From: Shewanella loihica PV-4 | GTDB taxonomy: Bacteria; Pseudomonadota; Gammaproteobacteria; Enterobacterales; Shewanellaceae | NCBI RefSeq assembly: GCF_000016065.1 | Contig: NC_009092.1 | Coordinates: 1,674,001 to 1,738,000, forward strand | Direction of reading: 5' to 3' | Length of the DNA: 64,000 nucleotides | Program-made: the position numbers and the translations under genes | The notes under the pieces: model-generated | The model's database searches: none | What the model saw: only the letters and a program-made list of their open reading frames with translations | Told to the model about the DNA's origin: nothing | Shown here: positions 53,129-62,773 of the stretch, piece after piece | How positions within the stretch are numbered: position 1 is the first letter of the stretch | How the letters are laid out: every line of letters starts with the position of its first letter

Positions 53129-53560
53129 ATGCTGATACGAATTGCAATTGAAGATGACTTGACCCTGCTGGCGCCTTTGTTTGACCGTTACCGTCAGAGC
53201 CTTGGACAAACCTCCGCACTGGTCGACAGTGGTGACTTTCTGCAGGCCCGCCTGCATGAGAACGATTCGGTGATCTTCATTGCTCAGCTGGACCAGGCGA
53301 TTGTCGGTTTCATTCAGCTTTATCCTTCTTTCTCCTCGCGTCTACTTAAACCCGTTTGGTACTTTGACGATCTTTACGTCGAAGAGGCTTTCCGCCATCA
53401 AGGCATAGCCACCCGTCTGGTTGAGAAGGCCAGGGAACTGGCAGATGAGACCAATGTGATGGCGGTGCGTCGCGAGCATCTCGGCGGCGATGGCTTTATC
53501 TTTGTCGATGAATGCGACACTCGTGCCCTGTTTGCCGAGCAGGCGGTTAACCAAAACTGA
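53129..53560 (+). CDS. GNAT family N-acetyltransferase
   Basis: A 143-residue single-domain acetyltransferase. The fold is visible from IRIAIEDDLTLLAPLFDRYRQ through VGFIQLYPSFSS and WYFDDLYVEEAFRHQGIATRLVEKA, which holds the acetyl-CoA loop (R-H-Q-G-I-A). Substrate unknown. It is preceded by GGACGGAAT a few bases upstream. It stands between the flavoreductase and a DUF445 gene, all on the same strand. Confidence 0.9.
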   Translation: MLIRIAIEDDLTLLAPLFDRYRQSLGQTSALVDSGDFLQARLHENDSVIFIAQLDQAIVGFIQLYPSFSSRLLKPVWYFDDLYVEEAFRHQGIATRLVEKARELADETNVMAVRREHLGGDGFIFVDECDTRALFAEQAVNQN

Positions 53561-53631
53561 TAGGCTGTCTTCAGGGATTTTGCTTGTGGTAAGATGGCGC
53601 GGTTTTTTGTCTTATCCTTGGAGATAAATCG

Positions 53632-54336
53632 GTGAATAAGAGTCTTATCACTAATTTACTGGCCGCCGCGTTGGTGGTCTGTGGCTATCTTTTTCAGCAC
53701 GCTATCCTGTTTAGCATCGGCCTGTTTGCCCTGTCGGGGGCGGTAACCAACTGGCTGGCGATCCACATGTTATTCGAGAAGGTGCCCGGCCTCTACGGCA
53801 GCGGCGTGGTGCCGGCCCGCTTCGAGGAGTTTAAGGCGGGGATCGCCCATCTCATGATGGAGCAGTTTTTCACCAACGAAAATATCGATAAGTTCCTGTC
53901 ACAGCAGGGTGGCAGCGTGGCACACATCAACCTGGAGCCCGTTATCGAGAAGGTGGATATGTCGCCGGCCTTCGATGCCCTGGTGACCACGGTTGAGCAG
54001 TCTTCATTTGGCGGCATGCTGGCCATGTTTGGCGGCACAGAGGCGATAGCTCCGCTGAAAGAGCCATTTATCAATAAGATGAAGGCCTCCTTGGTGGAGC
54101 TGTCCCAGAGCGATGATTTCTATGAGCTGCTGAAGAATGAGATAGAGCAGCCGGATGTGTTAGCCGATCTCAGGGCTAAGGTGAAGAGCATAGTAGACCA
54201 GCGCCTGGCCGAACTCACGCCGCAGTTGGTGAAAGAGATAGTGCAGGAGATGATCAAGCAGCACCTTGGTTGGCTGGTGGTCTGGGGCGGCGTCTTCGGC
54301 GGCCTCATAGGTCTGCTGGCGGCCTTGCTGGACTAA
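53632..54336 (+). CDS. DUF445 family membrane protein
   Basis: 234 residues from a GTG start with GGAG eight bases upstream. Two hydrophobic stretches at the N-terminus (LLAAALVVCGYLF, LFSIGLFALSGAVTNWLAIHMLF) and one at the C-terminus (WLVVWGGVFGGLIGLLAALL) enclose a soluble helical region, the DUF445/YheB arrangement. GAVTNWLAIHMLF is the conserved core of the family. No function is assigned that I know of. Confidence 0.88.
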   Translation: MNKSLITNLLAAALVVCGYLFQHAILFSIGLFALSGAVTNWLAIHMLFEKVPGLYGSGVVPARFEEFKAGIAHLMMEQFFTNENIDKFLSQQGGSVAHINLEPVIEKVDMSPAFDALVTTVEQSSFGGMLAMFGGTEAIAPLKEPFINKMKASLVELSQSDDFYELLKNEIEQPDVLADLRAKVKSIVDQRLAELTPQLVKEIVQEMIKQHLGWLVVWGGVFGGLIGLLAALLD

Positions 54337-54402
54337 CCTCTCAAGACTTACTGCTAATAAGCTGTATTTCAAAAGCTGTATTTCATAACCTCAATGATTC
54401 AG

Positions 54403-54426
54403 AAGGGAGCCAGGCTCCCTTTTTTG
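54403..54426 (+). terminator. Rho-independent terminator of the DUF445 gene
   Basis: AGGGAG/CTCCCT hairpin with a CCAGG loop followed by a T-run. Confidence 0.85.
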
Positions 54427-54568
54427 TTGGCTAAAATCTAGGCTATGTCGGCGGCTGGGGAGATTTAACACTCGCTTTACTTTTAGAACGAGGGTAGATT
54501 GAAAAGTGATACTTGGCTCACGTTTATGGGCCAAAACCTAATAACGAATATCCCTGCAAGGAAATGCA

Positions 54569-54919
54569 ATGAATCAAGACCAGACCATTAACTATATCGA
54601 GATCCCGGTTAAGGATATTGCCGCGACCAAGGCCTTCTTTGGCAAGGTGTTCGGCTGGCAGTTTGAAGATTATGGTCCCGAGTACAGCTGCTTTACCAAT
54701 GCCGGTATTGCCGGTGGATTTTTTCTGTCGGATAAAGGATTCGATATCGCCTCTGGTTCGCCGTTAATCGTACTCTATGCCAAGGCGCTAGAGGTATGTT
54801 TAACCTCGGTTGCCGATGCGGGCGCCTTGATCACCCAGGAGATCTTCTCATTTCCTGGCGGTCGTCGTTTTCATTTTAAGGACCCAAACGGTAACGAGTT
54901 TGCGGTATGGTCTGAGTAA
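54569..54919 (+). CDS. VOC (glyoxalase/bleomycin-resistance fold) protein
   Basis: A 116-residue protein of the vicinal oxygen chelate fold: INYIEIPVKDIAATKAFFGKVFGWQFEDYG is the typical start, and FHFKDPNGNEFAVWSE the typical end with the last metal Glu. One fold unit, presumably a dimer. Substrate unknown. GGAA lies close to the ATG. The CHMI-like gene begins two bases after its stop. Confidence 0.88.
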   Translation: MNQDQTINYIEIPVKDIAATKAFFGKVFGWQFEDYGPEYSCFTNAGIAGGFFLSDKGFDIASGSPLIVLYAKALEVCLTSVADAGALITQEIFSFPGGRRFHFKDPNGNEFAVWSE

Positions 54920-54921
54920 GA

Positions 54922-55269
54922 ATGCCTCATTGTATCGTCGAATATAGCGCGCCGCTGGCGCAGCAGATTGCCATCGACAACCTGGTTGAGCAGGTGCATC
55001 GCGGCGCCATCGAGAGCGAGCTGTTTGAGCCTGCCAGTATCAAGTCTCGCGCCTATAGCGCCGAGCATTACTGTGTTGGCGAGGCAAAAGCTGCTAGCTT
55101 TATTCATATCAGCTTTAAGATCATGCCGGGGCGCAGCAGCGAGCAAAAATTGCACCTGATGCAGTGTGTCGATCGCCTGATCGCGCCGCTGTGCGCTTCT
55201 GTATCCAGCATCACCATGGAGGTGCTGGATATCGAACGTGAACACTATTTTAAACGGCTAAATGATTAA
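54922..55269 (+). CDS. 5-carboxymethyl-2-hydroxymuconate isomerase-like protein
   Basis: 115 residues, the size of HpaF-type CHMI. The protein begins MPHCIVEYS, so Pro-2, the catalytic base of the tautomerase superfamily, is exposed after Met removal, and the downstream landmarks RAYSAEHYCVGE and FIHISFKIMPGRS follow CHMI. In other bacteria CHMI works in homoprotocatechuate breakdown. No other hpa gene is nearby, so its substrate here may differ. Possibly cotranscribed with the VOC gene. Confidence 0.88.
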   Translation: MPHCIVEYSAPLAQQIAIDNLVEQVHRGAIESELFEPASIKSRAYSAEHYCVGEAKAASFIHISFKIMPGRSSEQKLHLMQCVDRLIAPLCASVSSITMEVLDIEREHYFKRLND

Positions 55270-55342
55270 GCGGCTGATGAGCCGGGGTTTTATCAGGAGC
55301 AGTATGGTCAACGGGAGATGGAGTCCCAGGAGTCATTCTTGA

Positions 55343-56116
55343 ATGCAGCTTACTAGGGCCTTGATGTTGGCGGCGGGCTTGCTCGCCGCGCAGCCCATCT
55401 ACGCCGGCGAGGTCGAAATTGAGCGAGTAATGCGGGTCTGCGTCGACCACTATCCGCCGTTTCAGATCCTACAGCCTGAGCAGCCACCCATAGGTGAGAA
55501 TATCGCCGCGCTCGAGCTGTTTGCCAGCCTGTTACAGCGCCAGTTAACCTTTATTGCCAGCCCCAACTTCGCCCGTTGCCTGCATATGCTAGAGCAGGGT
55601 AGCGTCGATGTGTTGGCCGGAATATACGCCAAGCCTGAGCGTGCCGCCTTTAGCTATTTTCTGCCCTATCGCAATGACGGTCGCTTCGTCTTCATCAGCC
55701 AACAGACGCTGGCGAACGTGAATGACTATGAGGATCTCAGCGCGCTTTCTATCGGCGTGTCGCGGGAGACAGAGTATTTCGATCGTTTCGACAGCGATGC
55801 CAAGCTGAACAAGGTGCAGACCAATGATGTGATCTCGGCAACCAACATGCTACTCAAGGGGCGCTTCGATCTGCTAATCGTCTCAGAGGTGGTACTGCCT
55901 AGCCTGAGGGCCCGTTTCAGTGATTTCGACGACAAGCTTAAGGTGCATCCTTATACCCACGAGGAGCAGCGCCTGGTCTATTTCGGCGTGAGTAAGCGAC
56001 ATCAGATGGCGATCCCCCTGGGTGAGATGCAGGCGATTATCGGCAAGGCCTATGAAGAGGGGCGCTTCATGCAGGCGGTCGAGGAGTTTGCCACGCATCA
56101 TCTCGAGCATTATTGA
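55343..56116 (+). CDS. Periplasmic solute-binding protein, SBP_bac_3-like
   Basis: 257 residues. A signal peptide (TRALMLAAGLLAAQPIYA) is followed by a family 3 extracellular binding domain: MRVCVDHYPPFQIL at the start, LEQGSVDVLAGIYAKPERA in the middle. No permease or ATPase gene is next to it, so it may be a sensor-type or orphan binding protein, as is common in Shewanella. The start follows CAGGAGTC at a slightly long distance. Confidence 0.87.
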   Translation: MQLTRALMLAAGLLAAQPIYAGEVEIERVMRVCVDHYPPFQILQPEQPPIGENIAALELFASLLQRQLTFIASPNFARCLHMLEQGSVDVLAGIYAKPERAAFSYFLPYRNDGRFVFISQQTLANVNDYEDLSALSIGVSRETEYFDRFDSDAKLNKVQTNDVISATNMLLKGRFDLLIVSEVVLPSLRARFSDFDDKLKVHPYTHEEQRLVYFGVSKRHQMAIPLGEMQAIIGKAYEEGRFMQAVEEFATHHLEHY

Positions 56117-56140
56117 TTCACAGAGCGTTAAAAAGTGCAT

Positions 56141-56170
56141 AAAAAAAGAGACCCTGTGGTCTCTTTTTTT
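56141..56170. terminator. Bidirectional terminator
   Basis: AAAAAAGAGACC/GGTCTCTTTTTT stem with loop CTGT, between the convergent binding protein and asnB. Confidence 0.93.
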
Positions 56171-56191
56171 ATGCTTGTTCAAATGCAGTGA

Positions 56192-57850
56192 CTAGTAGGC
56201 ACTCTCGTGCACCGATTGTACCGCACGACCCGAGGGGTCGATGATCCCTTGCAGGCTTTCATCCCAGGCCAGCGCCTCGGGGGTAGAGCAGGCGACCGAC
56301 TTGCCACCTGGCACTGTCTCGGCGGCCGATGGCAGCGGGAAGTGCTCTTCGAAGAAGCAGCGGTAGAAGTAGGCTTCCTTGGTTTCCGGCGTGTTGTAAG
56401 GGAACCTGAACTTGGCGTTGGCCAGTTGCAGATCGTCCACCTGGGCCGCGGCATGTTCCTTCAGACCATCGATCCAGGAGTAGCCGACGCCATCGCTAAA
56501 CTGCTCCTTCTGACGCCATGCCACCTCTTGCGGCAGCTTGTGCTCGAAGGCCTGACGCAGGATATGCTTCTCGATACGGCCATCTTTGGACATCTTGGCC
56601 TCAGGGTTGATACGCATCGCCGTGTCGATAAAGGCCTTGTCGAGGAAGGGCACGCGCGCCTCTAAGCCCCAGGCCGCCATCGCCTTGTTGGCGCGCAGGC
56701 AGTCGAACAGGTGCAGCTTATCTAGTTTACGCACCAGCTCCTCGTGGAAGGCCTGAGCGTTTGGCGCCTTGTGAAAATAGAGGTAGCCGCCAAACAGCTC
56801 GTCGGCGCCTTCGCCAGATAATACCATCTTGATCCCCATCGCCTTGATCTTACGTGCCATCAGATACATGGGGGTTGCCGCACGTATGGTGGTGACATCG
56901 TAGGTTTCCAGGTGATAGATCACATCCTTAAGCGCATCTAGGCCTTCCTGGAAGCTGAAGGTGATCTCATGGTGTATGGTGCCTATGGCATCGGCCACCT
57001 TCTGCGCCGCCGCCAGATCCGGCGCGCCGGTCAGGCCAACGGCGAAGGAGTGTAGTTGTGGCCACCAGGCATCGCTGGCACCGTCATCTTCGATGCGGCG
57101 CTTGGCGAAAGTCTGGGTGATGGCCGATACCACGGAAGAGTCCAGTCCGCCGGAGAGCAGTACGCCGTAGGGCACATCTGACATCAGCTGACGCTTGACC
57201 GCGGCTTCTAGTGCCTCGCGCAGTTCTTCCACGCTGGCCGCGTTGTCCTGTACCGCCTCGAAAGATTGCCAGTCGCGCTGGTAGTAGTGGGTCTCACCGC
57301 TCTTGGTCAGGTAGTGGCCAGGCTTAAAGGTCTCGACCGTCTTACAGACGGGCATCAGCGCCTTCATCTCCGAGGCGACATAGAAGTTGCCTTCGGCATC
57401 ATGGCCTGTGTAGAGGGGGATGATCCCCATGTGATCCCTACCAATCAAATAGCTGTCGCTGCGCTTGTCGTAGAGCACGAAGGCGAAGATACCGTTGAGC
57501 TTGTCCAGAAATTCGGTGCCATATTCCTGATACAGGGCGAGGATCACCTCGCAGTCTGAGTTGGTCTGGTAACTGTACTTGTCACCCAGTTCGGCCTTGA
57601 GTTCCTTGTGGTTGTAGATCTCACCGTTGACCGCCAGGATCAGGCTTTCATCTTCTGAAAGCAGTGGCTGGGCGCCATGTTCGATATCGACGATGGCCAG
57701 ACGCTCATGGGCGAGGATTGCCTTGTCGCTGGCGTAGATCCCTGACCAGTCGGGGCCGCGATGACGCAGCAACTTGGACATCTCCAGGGCAACTTGGCGT
57801 AGCGGCGTGGCATCGGTTTGGATGTCGAGAATCGCAAATATTGAACACAT
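56192..57850 (-). CDS. asnB: Asparagine synthetase B (glutamine-hydrolysing)
   Basis: 552 residues. Cys-2 (MCSIFAILDI) is the N-terminal nucleophile of the glutaminase domain, which is followed by the ATP-dependent synthetase domain with the PP-loop LLSGGLDSSVVSA and VLSGEGADELFGGY. It converts aspartate, glutamine and ATP to asparagine. Length and pattern match E. coli AsnB. GGAG lies nine bases before the ATG. Its upstream region is AT-rich with a 6-bp inverted repeat (57936-57941 and 57954-57959) of unknown use. Confidence 0.96.
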   Translation of the reverse strand: MCSIFAILDIQTDATPLRQVALEMSKLLRHRGPDWSGIYASDKAILAHERLAIVDIEHGAQPLLSEDESLILAVNGEIYNHKELKAELGDKYSYQTNSDCEVILALYQEYGTEFLDKLNGIFAFVLYDKRSDSYLIGRDHMGIIPLYTGHDAEGNFYVASEMKALMPVCKTVETFKPGHYLTKSGETHYYQRDWQSFEAVQDNAASVEELREALEAAVKRQLMSDVPYGVLLSGGLDSSVVSAITQTFAKRRIEDDGASDAWWPQLHSFAVGLTGAPDLAAAQKVADAIGTIHHEITFSFQEGLDALKDVIYHLETYDVTTIRAATPMYLMARKIKAMGIKMVLSGEGADELFGGYLYFHKAPNAQAFHEELVRKLDKLHLFDCLRANKAMAAWGLEARVPFLDKAFIDTAMRINPEAKMSKDGRIEKHILRQAFEHKLPQEVAWRQKEQFSDGVGYSWIDGLKEHAAAQVDDLQLANAKFRFPYNTPETKEAYFYRCFFEEHFPLPSAAETVPGGKSVACSTPEALAWDESLQGIIDPSGRAVQSVHESAY

Positions 57851-58135
57851 AATGAAAGCTCCAGAAAACGGTATAAATCGCAGTTGCCAATCACTTTGAC
57901 AGCATTTTCTTCATCTGCCAAGTCTGAAAATTATCAAAACGTCATAAAATATGCGTTTTAGGTGATGTTTTTGTGGTTTTTATAGCAAAGATTTTGAGTT
58001 TTGTTTTGCTGTTTGCGGTTTTAATTGTGGAATCTCTATTTTTGCTCCCATATCTGAGGTGGGATTTGTGCATTCTTAATCTCAGTCTGGATTTTAGTCG
58101 AGTTGGTAAAAAGTGGCGTGACTGGCGGATAAATA
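57851..58135. other. Spacer upstream of asnB
   Basis: About 290 bp (340 bp counting the terminator) between the asnB start and the M28 gene. AT-rich; contains the small inverted repeat at 57936-57959 and probably the asnB promoter. A 76-codon frame on the + strand (57973-58203) is judged spurious because it runs through the terminator into the antisense of the M28 gene. Confidence 0.5.
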
Positions 58136-58164
58136 AACAAAAAGGCTTCCGATGGAAGCCTTTT
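58136..58164 (-). terminator. Terminator of the M28 peptidase gene
   Basis: AAAGGCTTCC/GGAAGCCTTT stem with a GAT loop; T-rich on the minus-strand side. Confidence 0.88.
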
Positions 58165-58189
58165 ATTCATGAGTTGCCGAAAACCTTAG

Positions 58190-59851
58190 TTACTCGGCGG
58201 TAGTGGTCTCTTTTGTGGTTGCCGGGCGCAGTTGGTGGAATTCGGTGCCGGCATAATAGCCGGGCCAGTCACCGTTGTTACCCAGGCGTTGAGCGGCCTG
58301 ATAGTAGACTCCAAGGTCTTCCAGGGCGCCGGAGAGATCCCAGTCGGCGCGATATTCGTCGCAGACATTGTGGTAACAGCCCTTCATCTGCGCTTTCATC
58401 TCGGCCTTGTATTTGGCCGTGGCGTCATCGACGGGGTTGTTGCCGCCACCGGCAAATACCGCAGGCACACCATACTTGGCGAAGCTGAAGTGGTCTGAGC
58501 GGAAGAAGCCGCCAGATTCAGGACGTGTCTCACTCACCGCGGTGCGCTGCTGGCCGCTGGCCGCCTCGACCAGATAGGTTTCCAGTTGTGACTTACCTTT
58601 GCCTACGATAGTGTAATCCGATGTACGGCCATAGATATTGGTGCTGTCCAGGTTGAAGACGGCCACTGTCTTGTCCAAAGGATAGACAGGGTTGGCGGCG
58701 TAGTAGCGCGAACCTAACAATCCTTGCTCTTCGCCTGTGGTGGCGACGAAGGTGAGCGAACGCTTAAGCGGCTTACCTTGCTTGGCCTGGGTGGCAAACT
58801 GGCGGGCAATCTCCAGGATCCCTGCTGTGCCAGAGGCGTTGTCCAGGGCGCCGTTATAGATCTGATCGCCCTGCTTGCTGGTGTCCAGGCCGATATGGTC
58901 CCAGTGGGCGGTAAAGAGGATCTGCTCGTCACTTGCGCCTTGGCCGGGGAGGGTGGCGACCACGTTGTAGCTATCGGCATATTCTGCCTTGTTGGCGAAG
59001 GCGATGCTGGCGGATTTTTGCAGTGCGACATTCACCGGGCTGCTGGCGGCGCGATCGCTTAAGGTCGCCAGCGACAAGCCAGCGCTGTCGAACAACTCGC
59101 TGGCTTTCTCCTTGGTGATCCAGCCTTCGACCTGTACGCGGCTGTCTTGCGTGGCCTTATCCAGTACCAGATCTTGCTGAGCCCCTGTCCAGCTGTTTTC
59201 TACCACAGACCAAGGATAGGAGGCGGGCTTGGTATCGTGGATGATGATGGCGCCGAGCGCACCCTGGCGGCTAGCCTCCTCAAACTTATAGCTCCAGCGG
59301 CCGTAGTAGGTCATCGCCTTGCCATTAAACTTGCCCGACTCGGGCAGGGCAAAGCCGGGGTCGTTCACCAGGATCAGGGCGATCTTGCCCTTCATATCCA
59401 GGCCTTGATAGTCGTCCCAATGATATTCCGGCGCCTTGATGCCATAGCCCACGAAGACCAGCGGCGCATCTTTAATCTCCACCCCTTGGTTGTCGTGGCG
59501 ACTGCCCAGGACGATATCCTGACGATAGTGCATCGGCAGATCGCCAAGGGTCACGGTTTGTGATTCGCTGGCGGTATAGCTGACCATAGGCACAGGCTGC
59601 AGGAAGCTGCCATCGTTGGCACCGACCAGTCCGGCGGCGGCAAAGGCCTTGCTGAGATAATCCAGCGTCAGCGCCTCACCTTGGGTCGTGGGGGCGCGGC
59701 CCTCAAATTTATCTGAGGAGAGGGTCTGAATATCCAGCCTGAATCTGGCTTCGTTGAAGGCGGGAACTTGCTCTTCGCTACTTAGCTGGGGAGCATGCTG
59801 GCTGCAGGCGCTGAGGAGCACCAGAGCACAGGTGGGTAGGGCAAAACGCAT
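58190..59851 (-). CDS. M28-family aminopeptidase, lipoprotein
   Basis: A 553-residue zinc aminopeptidase. A signal peptide with lipobox LLSACSQ suggests lipid anchoring. A protease-associated (PA) domain lies around residues 95-230 (VFVGYGIKAPEYHWDDYQG). The M28 catalytic part has FTAHWDHIG (zinc His), GALDNASGTAG (bridging Asp), ATTGEEQGLLGS (catalytic Glu) and FRSDHFSFAKYG. All ligands are present, so it should be active on peptides in the envelope. AGGAAG precedes the ATG. It ends with its own terminator. Confidence 0.93.
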   Translation of the reverse strand: MRFALPTCALVLLSACSQHAPQLSSEEQVPAFNEARFRLDIQTLSSDKFEGRAPTTQGEALTLDYLSKAFAAAGLVGANDGSFLQPVPMVSYTASESQTVTLGDLPMHYRQDIVLGSRHDNQGVEIKDAPLVFVGYGIKAPEYHWDDYQGLDMKGKIALILVNDPGFALPESGKFNGKAMTYYGRWSYKFEEASRQGALGAIIIHDTKPASYPWSVVENSWTGAQQDLVLDKATQDSRVQVEGWITKEKASELFDSAGLSLATLSDRAASSPVNVALQKSASIAFANKAEYADSYNVVATLPGQGASDEQILFTAHWDHIGLDTSKQGDQIYNGALDNASGTAGILEIARQFATQAKQGKPLKRSLTFVATTGEEQGLLGSRYYAANPVYPLDKTVAVFNLDSTNIYGRTSDYTIVGKGKSQLETYLVEAASGQQRTAVSETRPESGGFFRSDHFSFAKYGVPAVFAGGGNNPVDDATAKYKAEMKAQMKGCYHNVCDEYRADWDLSGALEDLGVYYQAAQRLGNNGDWPGYYAGTEFHQLRPATTKETTTAE

Positions 59852-60015
59852 GGGACTTCCTATTTGTTTTTGTTATTTATTAATCGCGACCACATGATGA
59901 ATAAGATGACCGGCATTATCAAGGGAGGCGGGGCGATTAAATGTTACGCTTTATGTTTGATGAAAGGCTGATGGCAGCTGGGCCGACAGGGATAAATATT
60001 GTGCAGGCATAGGAT

Positions 60016-60042
60016 AAAAAACGCGCGGTCTGGACCGCGCGC
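60016..60042 (-). terminator. Terminator of the NagD gene
   Basis: CGCGCGGTC/GACCGCGCG stem with a TG loop; T-run on the minus-strand side. Confidence 0.88.
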
Positions 60043-60072
60043 CTTGGCTAGTGATTTCTTTGGCTAAATAGG

Positions 60073-60819
60073 CTAGATGACGTCGATATCACCGGCGCAG
60101 TCAAACACATGGTTGGGCCTGAATGGCTCCTTGTCGATATCCTTTATCTGGCTGACGCCGCTGGTGACTAAGATGGTCTCCAGACCCGCCTGGAATCCTG
60201 CCAGGATATCGGTGCGCATGTTATCGCCGATGATCACGGTATTTTCCGAGTGGCCGCCGATATGGTTCAGGGCGCTGCGGATGATCCAGGAGCTGGGCTT
60301 ACCCACATAGAAGGGCATGCGACCCGAGATGCGCTCGATAGGTGCACAAAGGGCACCACATGCAGGGCTGTGGGCCGGGCCGTGAGTATCCGGGTTAGTG
60401 GCGATGAAGCGGGCGCCGGCGGCGACAAACTGGGCGGCCTTGTGGATCATGTCCCAGTTGTAGGAGCGGGTCTCACCGACGATGACAAAATCTGGGTTGA
60501 TGTCGGTAATGGTAAAGCCGGCCTTGTAAAGCTCGTGGGTGAGGGCGCCTTCGCCGATCACAAAGGCCTTGTCACCCGTCTGATGCTTGAGGAAGTCTGC
60601 CGTGGCCATGGCCGAGGTGTAGAAACACTCCTCCGGTACCTGGATACCGGCGGCGCCGAGGCGGTTTTGGAGATCTTTACCCGTCTGTACCGGGTAGTTG
60701 GTCAATATGACCAGCGGGTTTCCCTGCTCGAGAATGCGATGGATAAACTTATCGCTGCCAGGGATCAACTTATTGTCATGTAGCAGTACACCATCAATAT
60801 CACAAATTACGTTTTTCAT
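60073..60819 (-). CDS. nagD: HAD-IIA phosphatase NagD
   Basis: About 248 residues from the ATG at 60819, which aligns with E. coli NagD (KNVICDIDGVLLHDNK); another in-frame ATG lies twelve bases upstream. HAD motifs: DIDGVLL (nucleophile Asp), ILTNYP, GKPSSWII (Lys) and IIGDNMRTDILAGFQAG. The family dephosphorylates nucleoside monophosphates and sugar phosphates. It is not in a nag operon here. Confidence 0.93.
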   Translation of the reverse strand: MKNVICDIDGVLLHDNKLIPGSDKFIHRILEQGNPLVILTNYPVQTGKDLQNRLGAAGIQVPEECFYTSAMATADFLKHQTGDKAFVIGEGALTHELYKAGFTITDINPDFVIVGETRSYNWDMIHKAAQFVAAGARFIATNPDTHGPAHSPACGALCAPIERISGRMPFYVGKPSSWIIRSALNHIGGHSENTVIIGDNMRTDILAGFQAGLETILVTSGVSQIKDIDKEPFRPNHVFDCAGDIDVI

Positions 60820-61041
60820 CTTAGGTCTCATCTTGCTAGCAGAAAGTCAACTGTCTTCATCTAAAACCAATTGTGTTTTAAAAACAATGGAATTTGGTGA
60901 TTTATTTAGTCTGGCCAGCAATAAAGGGATGCTTTGGGCTTAGTGGTTAAATTGGGTGGGTGTTTCTGCTGTGGATCAAGGTATGTCGCCAAAGAGGTAA
61001 GGCATAACATACAAGCTGTTTAAGAATGCGCTTACGCCAAT

Positions 61042-61069
61042 AAAAAAGAGACCCTGAGGTCTCTTTTTT
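61042..61069. terminator. Bidirectional-looking terminator after purN
   Basis: AAAAAAGAGACC/GGTCTCTTTTTT stem with loop CTGA. It ends the purM-purN transcript on the minus strand. Its stem is the same sequence as the one at 56141. Confidence 0.92.
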
Positions 61070-61091
61070 AGATAGCTGACAATAGGCCGGG

Positions 61092-61736
61092 TCAGTCGGC
61101 GGCGTAGCCCATGGGGCTTAACAGTTGATCGTCAAGGTAGGCCTTGCCGTCTGTCATACGCAGGCGTTGCTGGCTGAACCACTTTACAACCAGGGGATAG
61201 ATGGCGTGTTCCTGCTCATGGACCCTTTCTGCCAGCACGCTGGCATCATCCTCGGGATAGACGGGCACCTTGGCCTGCAGGATCACTGGGCCGGCATCCA
61301 GCTCTGGGGTCACGAAGTGGACGCTGGCGCCATGCTCGCTGTCACCGGCGTCGATCGCCCGCTGATGGGTATGCAGGCCTGTGTATTTCGGCAGCAGCGA
61401 AGGATGAATGTTGATCATTCGTCCCTCGAACTGCTTGACGAAATCGTCGCTCAGGATACGCATAAAGCCCGCCAGCACGATAAGATCTGGCTGGTACTTG
61501 TCGATGGCCGCCTTGAGTCGCAGATCATAGTCGCTGCGAGACTCGCCCTCATGGGGGATCACGCAGCTGGTATCGATCTCACTCTGATGCGCGCGCACCA
61601 GGCCATAGGCATTGGGCTTATTGCTGATCACCCCAACGACTTCGGCGTCCAGGTTATCGTCACAACCGTCGATGATGGCTTGTAGATTGCTGCCATTACC
61701 AGAGACCAGGACGAGAACGCGACAGCAGTTGGACAT
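61092..61736 (-). CDS. purN: Phosphoribosylglycinamide formyltransferase
   Basis: About 214 residues. It transfers a formyl group from 10-formyl-THF to GAR in purine synthesis. VLVSGNGSNLQAIIDG is the ribonucleotide-binding start, and MRILSDDFVKQFEGRMINIHPSLLPKYTG holds the family signature with catalytic Asn-Ile-His; HFVTPELDAGPVI carries the Asp. The ATG at 61736 overlaps the purM stop (TAATG), the classic purMN arrangement. Confidence 0.96.
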   Translation of the reverse strand: MSNCCRVLVLVSGNGSNLQAIIDGCDDNLDAEVVGVISNKPNAYGLVRAHQSEIDTSCVIPHEGESRSDYDLRLKAAIDKYQPDLIVLAGFMRILSDDFVKQFEGRMINIHPSLLPKYTGLHTHQRAIDAGDSEHGASVHFVTPELDAGPVILQAKVPVYPEDDASVLAERVHEQEHAIYPLVVKWFSQQRLRMTDGKAYLDDQLLSPMGYAAD

Positions 61737-62773
61737 TAGCAAATCTCCACTTGCTCTTCGTCGCCATTGCGGCTGGCAATGTCACCGATGAGCCAAGCGT
61801 TTTCACCTTCGGCCTTAAGCAGGGTTAGCGCCGCATCGACCTGATCCTGTGGTAGGGCGATGATCATGCCAACACCACAGTTGAAGGTACGGTACATTTC
61901 AAACTCGGCGATATTACCGTTTTCCATCAACCAGTTGAAAACGGTAGGCCATTGCCATGAGTCGCCTTTTACCACGGCTTTAGCATCATTAGGTAGCACG
62001 CGTGGGATGTTTTCCCAGAAGCCACCGCCAGTGATATGCGCCATGGCATGGATGTCATGCTTCTCAAGCAGCTTAAGCAGCGGCTTAACATAAATCTTGG
62101 TCGGTTCCAGCAGGTGATCGATAAGCGGCTTGCCTTCGAGGTCTTGCTGAGGATCGGCCTTGCTCACTTCCAGTACCTTGCGGATCAGCGAGTAACCGTT
62201 TGAGTGTGGACCGCTTGAGCCCAGGGCGATCAGCGCGTCACCGGCAACCACTTTAGAACCGTCCAGCACATCTTCTTTCTCGACCACGCCGACGCAGAAG
62301 CCAGCTAAGTCGTAGTCTTCGCCTTCGTACATGCCAGGCATTTCGGCGGTTTCACCACCGATTAGAGCGCAACCTGATTGAGCACAACCTTCGGCGATAC
62401 CGTTAACCACAGAGGTCGCGGTCGCAACATCTAGCTTGCCAGTGGCGTAATAGTCGAGGAAAAACAGGGGCTCTGCACCGGCAACAATCAGATCGTTGAC
62501 ACACATGGCAACCAGGTCGACGCCGACGCTGTCATGCTTCTGATAATCGATAGCCAGTCTAAGCTTGGTACCAACACCATCGGTGCCAGACACAAGAACT
62601 GGATGTTTGTACTTAGTTGGCAGCTCGCAAAGTGCGCCAAAACCACCTAGGTTGCCCATAACTTCGGGGCGGTGGGTACGTTTAACGGCAGATTTAATAT
62701 TGTCTACAAGGGCATTGCCTGCGTCGATATCAACACCTGCATCTTTATAGCTTAGCTGGGTAGGAGTGCTCAC
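61736..62773 (-). CDS. purM: Phosphoribosylformylglycinamidine cyclo-ligase
   Basis: 345 residues from a GTG at 62773, the same length as E. coli PurM. GAGG lies just upstream; the 32 in-frame codons before it are not conserved. It closes the imidazole ring of AIR using [38 protein letters not shown] and [11 protein letters not shown] are unmistakable PurM phrases. The gene is divergent from upp, which salvages uracil, a frequent arrangement in gammaproteobacteria. A PurR operator was looked for and not clearly found. Confidence 0.96.
   Translation of the reverse strand: MSTPTQLSYKDAGVDIDAGNALVDNIKSAVKRTHRPEVMGNLGGFGALCELPTKYKHPVLVSGTDGVGTKLRLAIDYQKHDSVGVDLVAMCVNDLIVAGAEPLFFLDYYATGKLDVATATSVVNGIAEGCAQSGCALIGGETAEMPGMYEGEDYDLAGFCVGVVEKEDVLDGSKVVAGDALIALGSSGPHSNGYSLIRKVLEVSKADPQQDLEGKPLIDHLLEPTKIYVKPLLKLLEKHDIHAMAHITGGGFWENIPRVLPNDAKAVVKGDSWQWPTVFNWLMENGNIAEFEMYRTFNCGVGMIIALPQDQVDAALTLLKAEGENAWLIGDIASRNGDEEQVEIC

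Noticed and set aside
57973..58203. 76-codon + strand frame with a hydrophobic start
   Set aside because: It runs through the M28 terminator and into the antisense of that gene; no ribosome site and no conservation signal.
56141..61069. Identical terminator stems (56141 and 61042) as ends of a mobile element
   Set aside because: The shared GAGACC hairpin is short, the loops differ, and the DNA between holds ordinary core genes.
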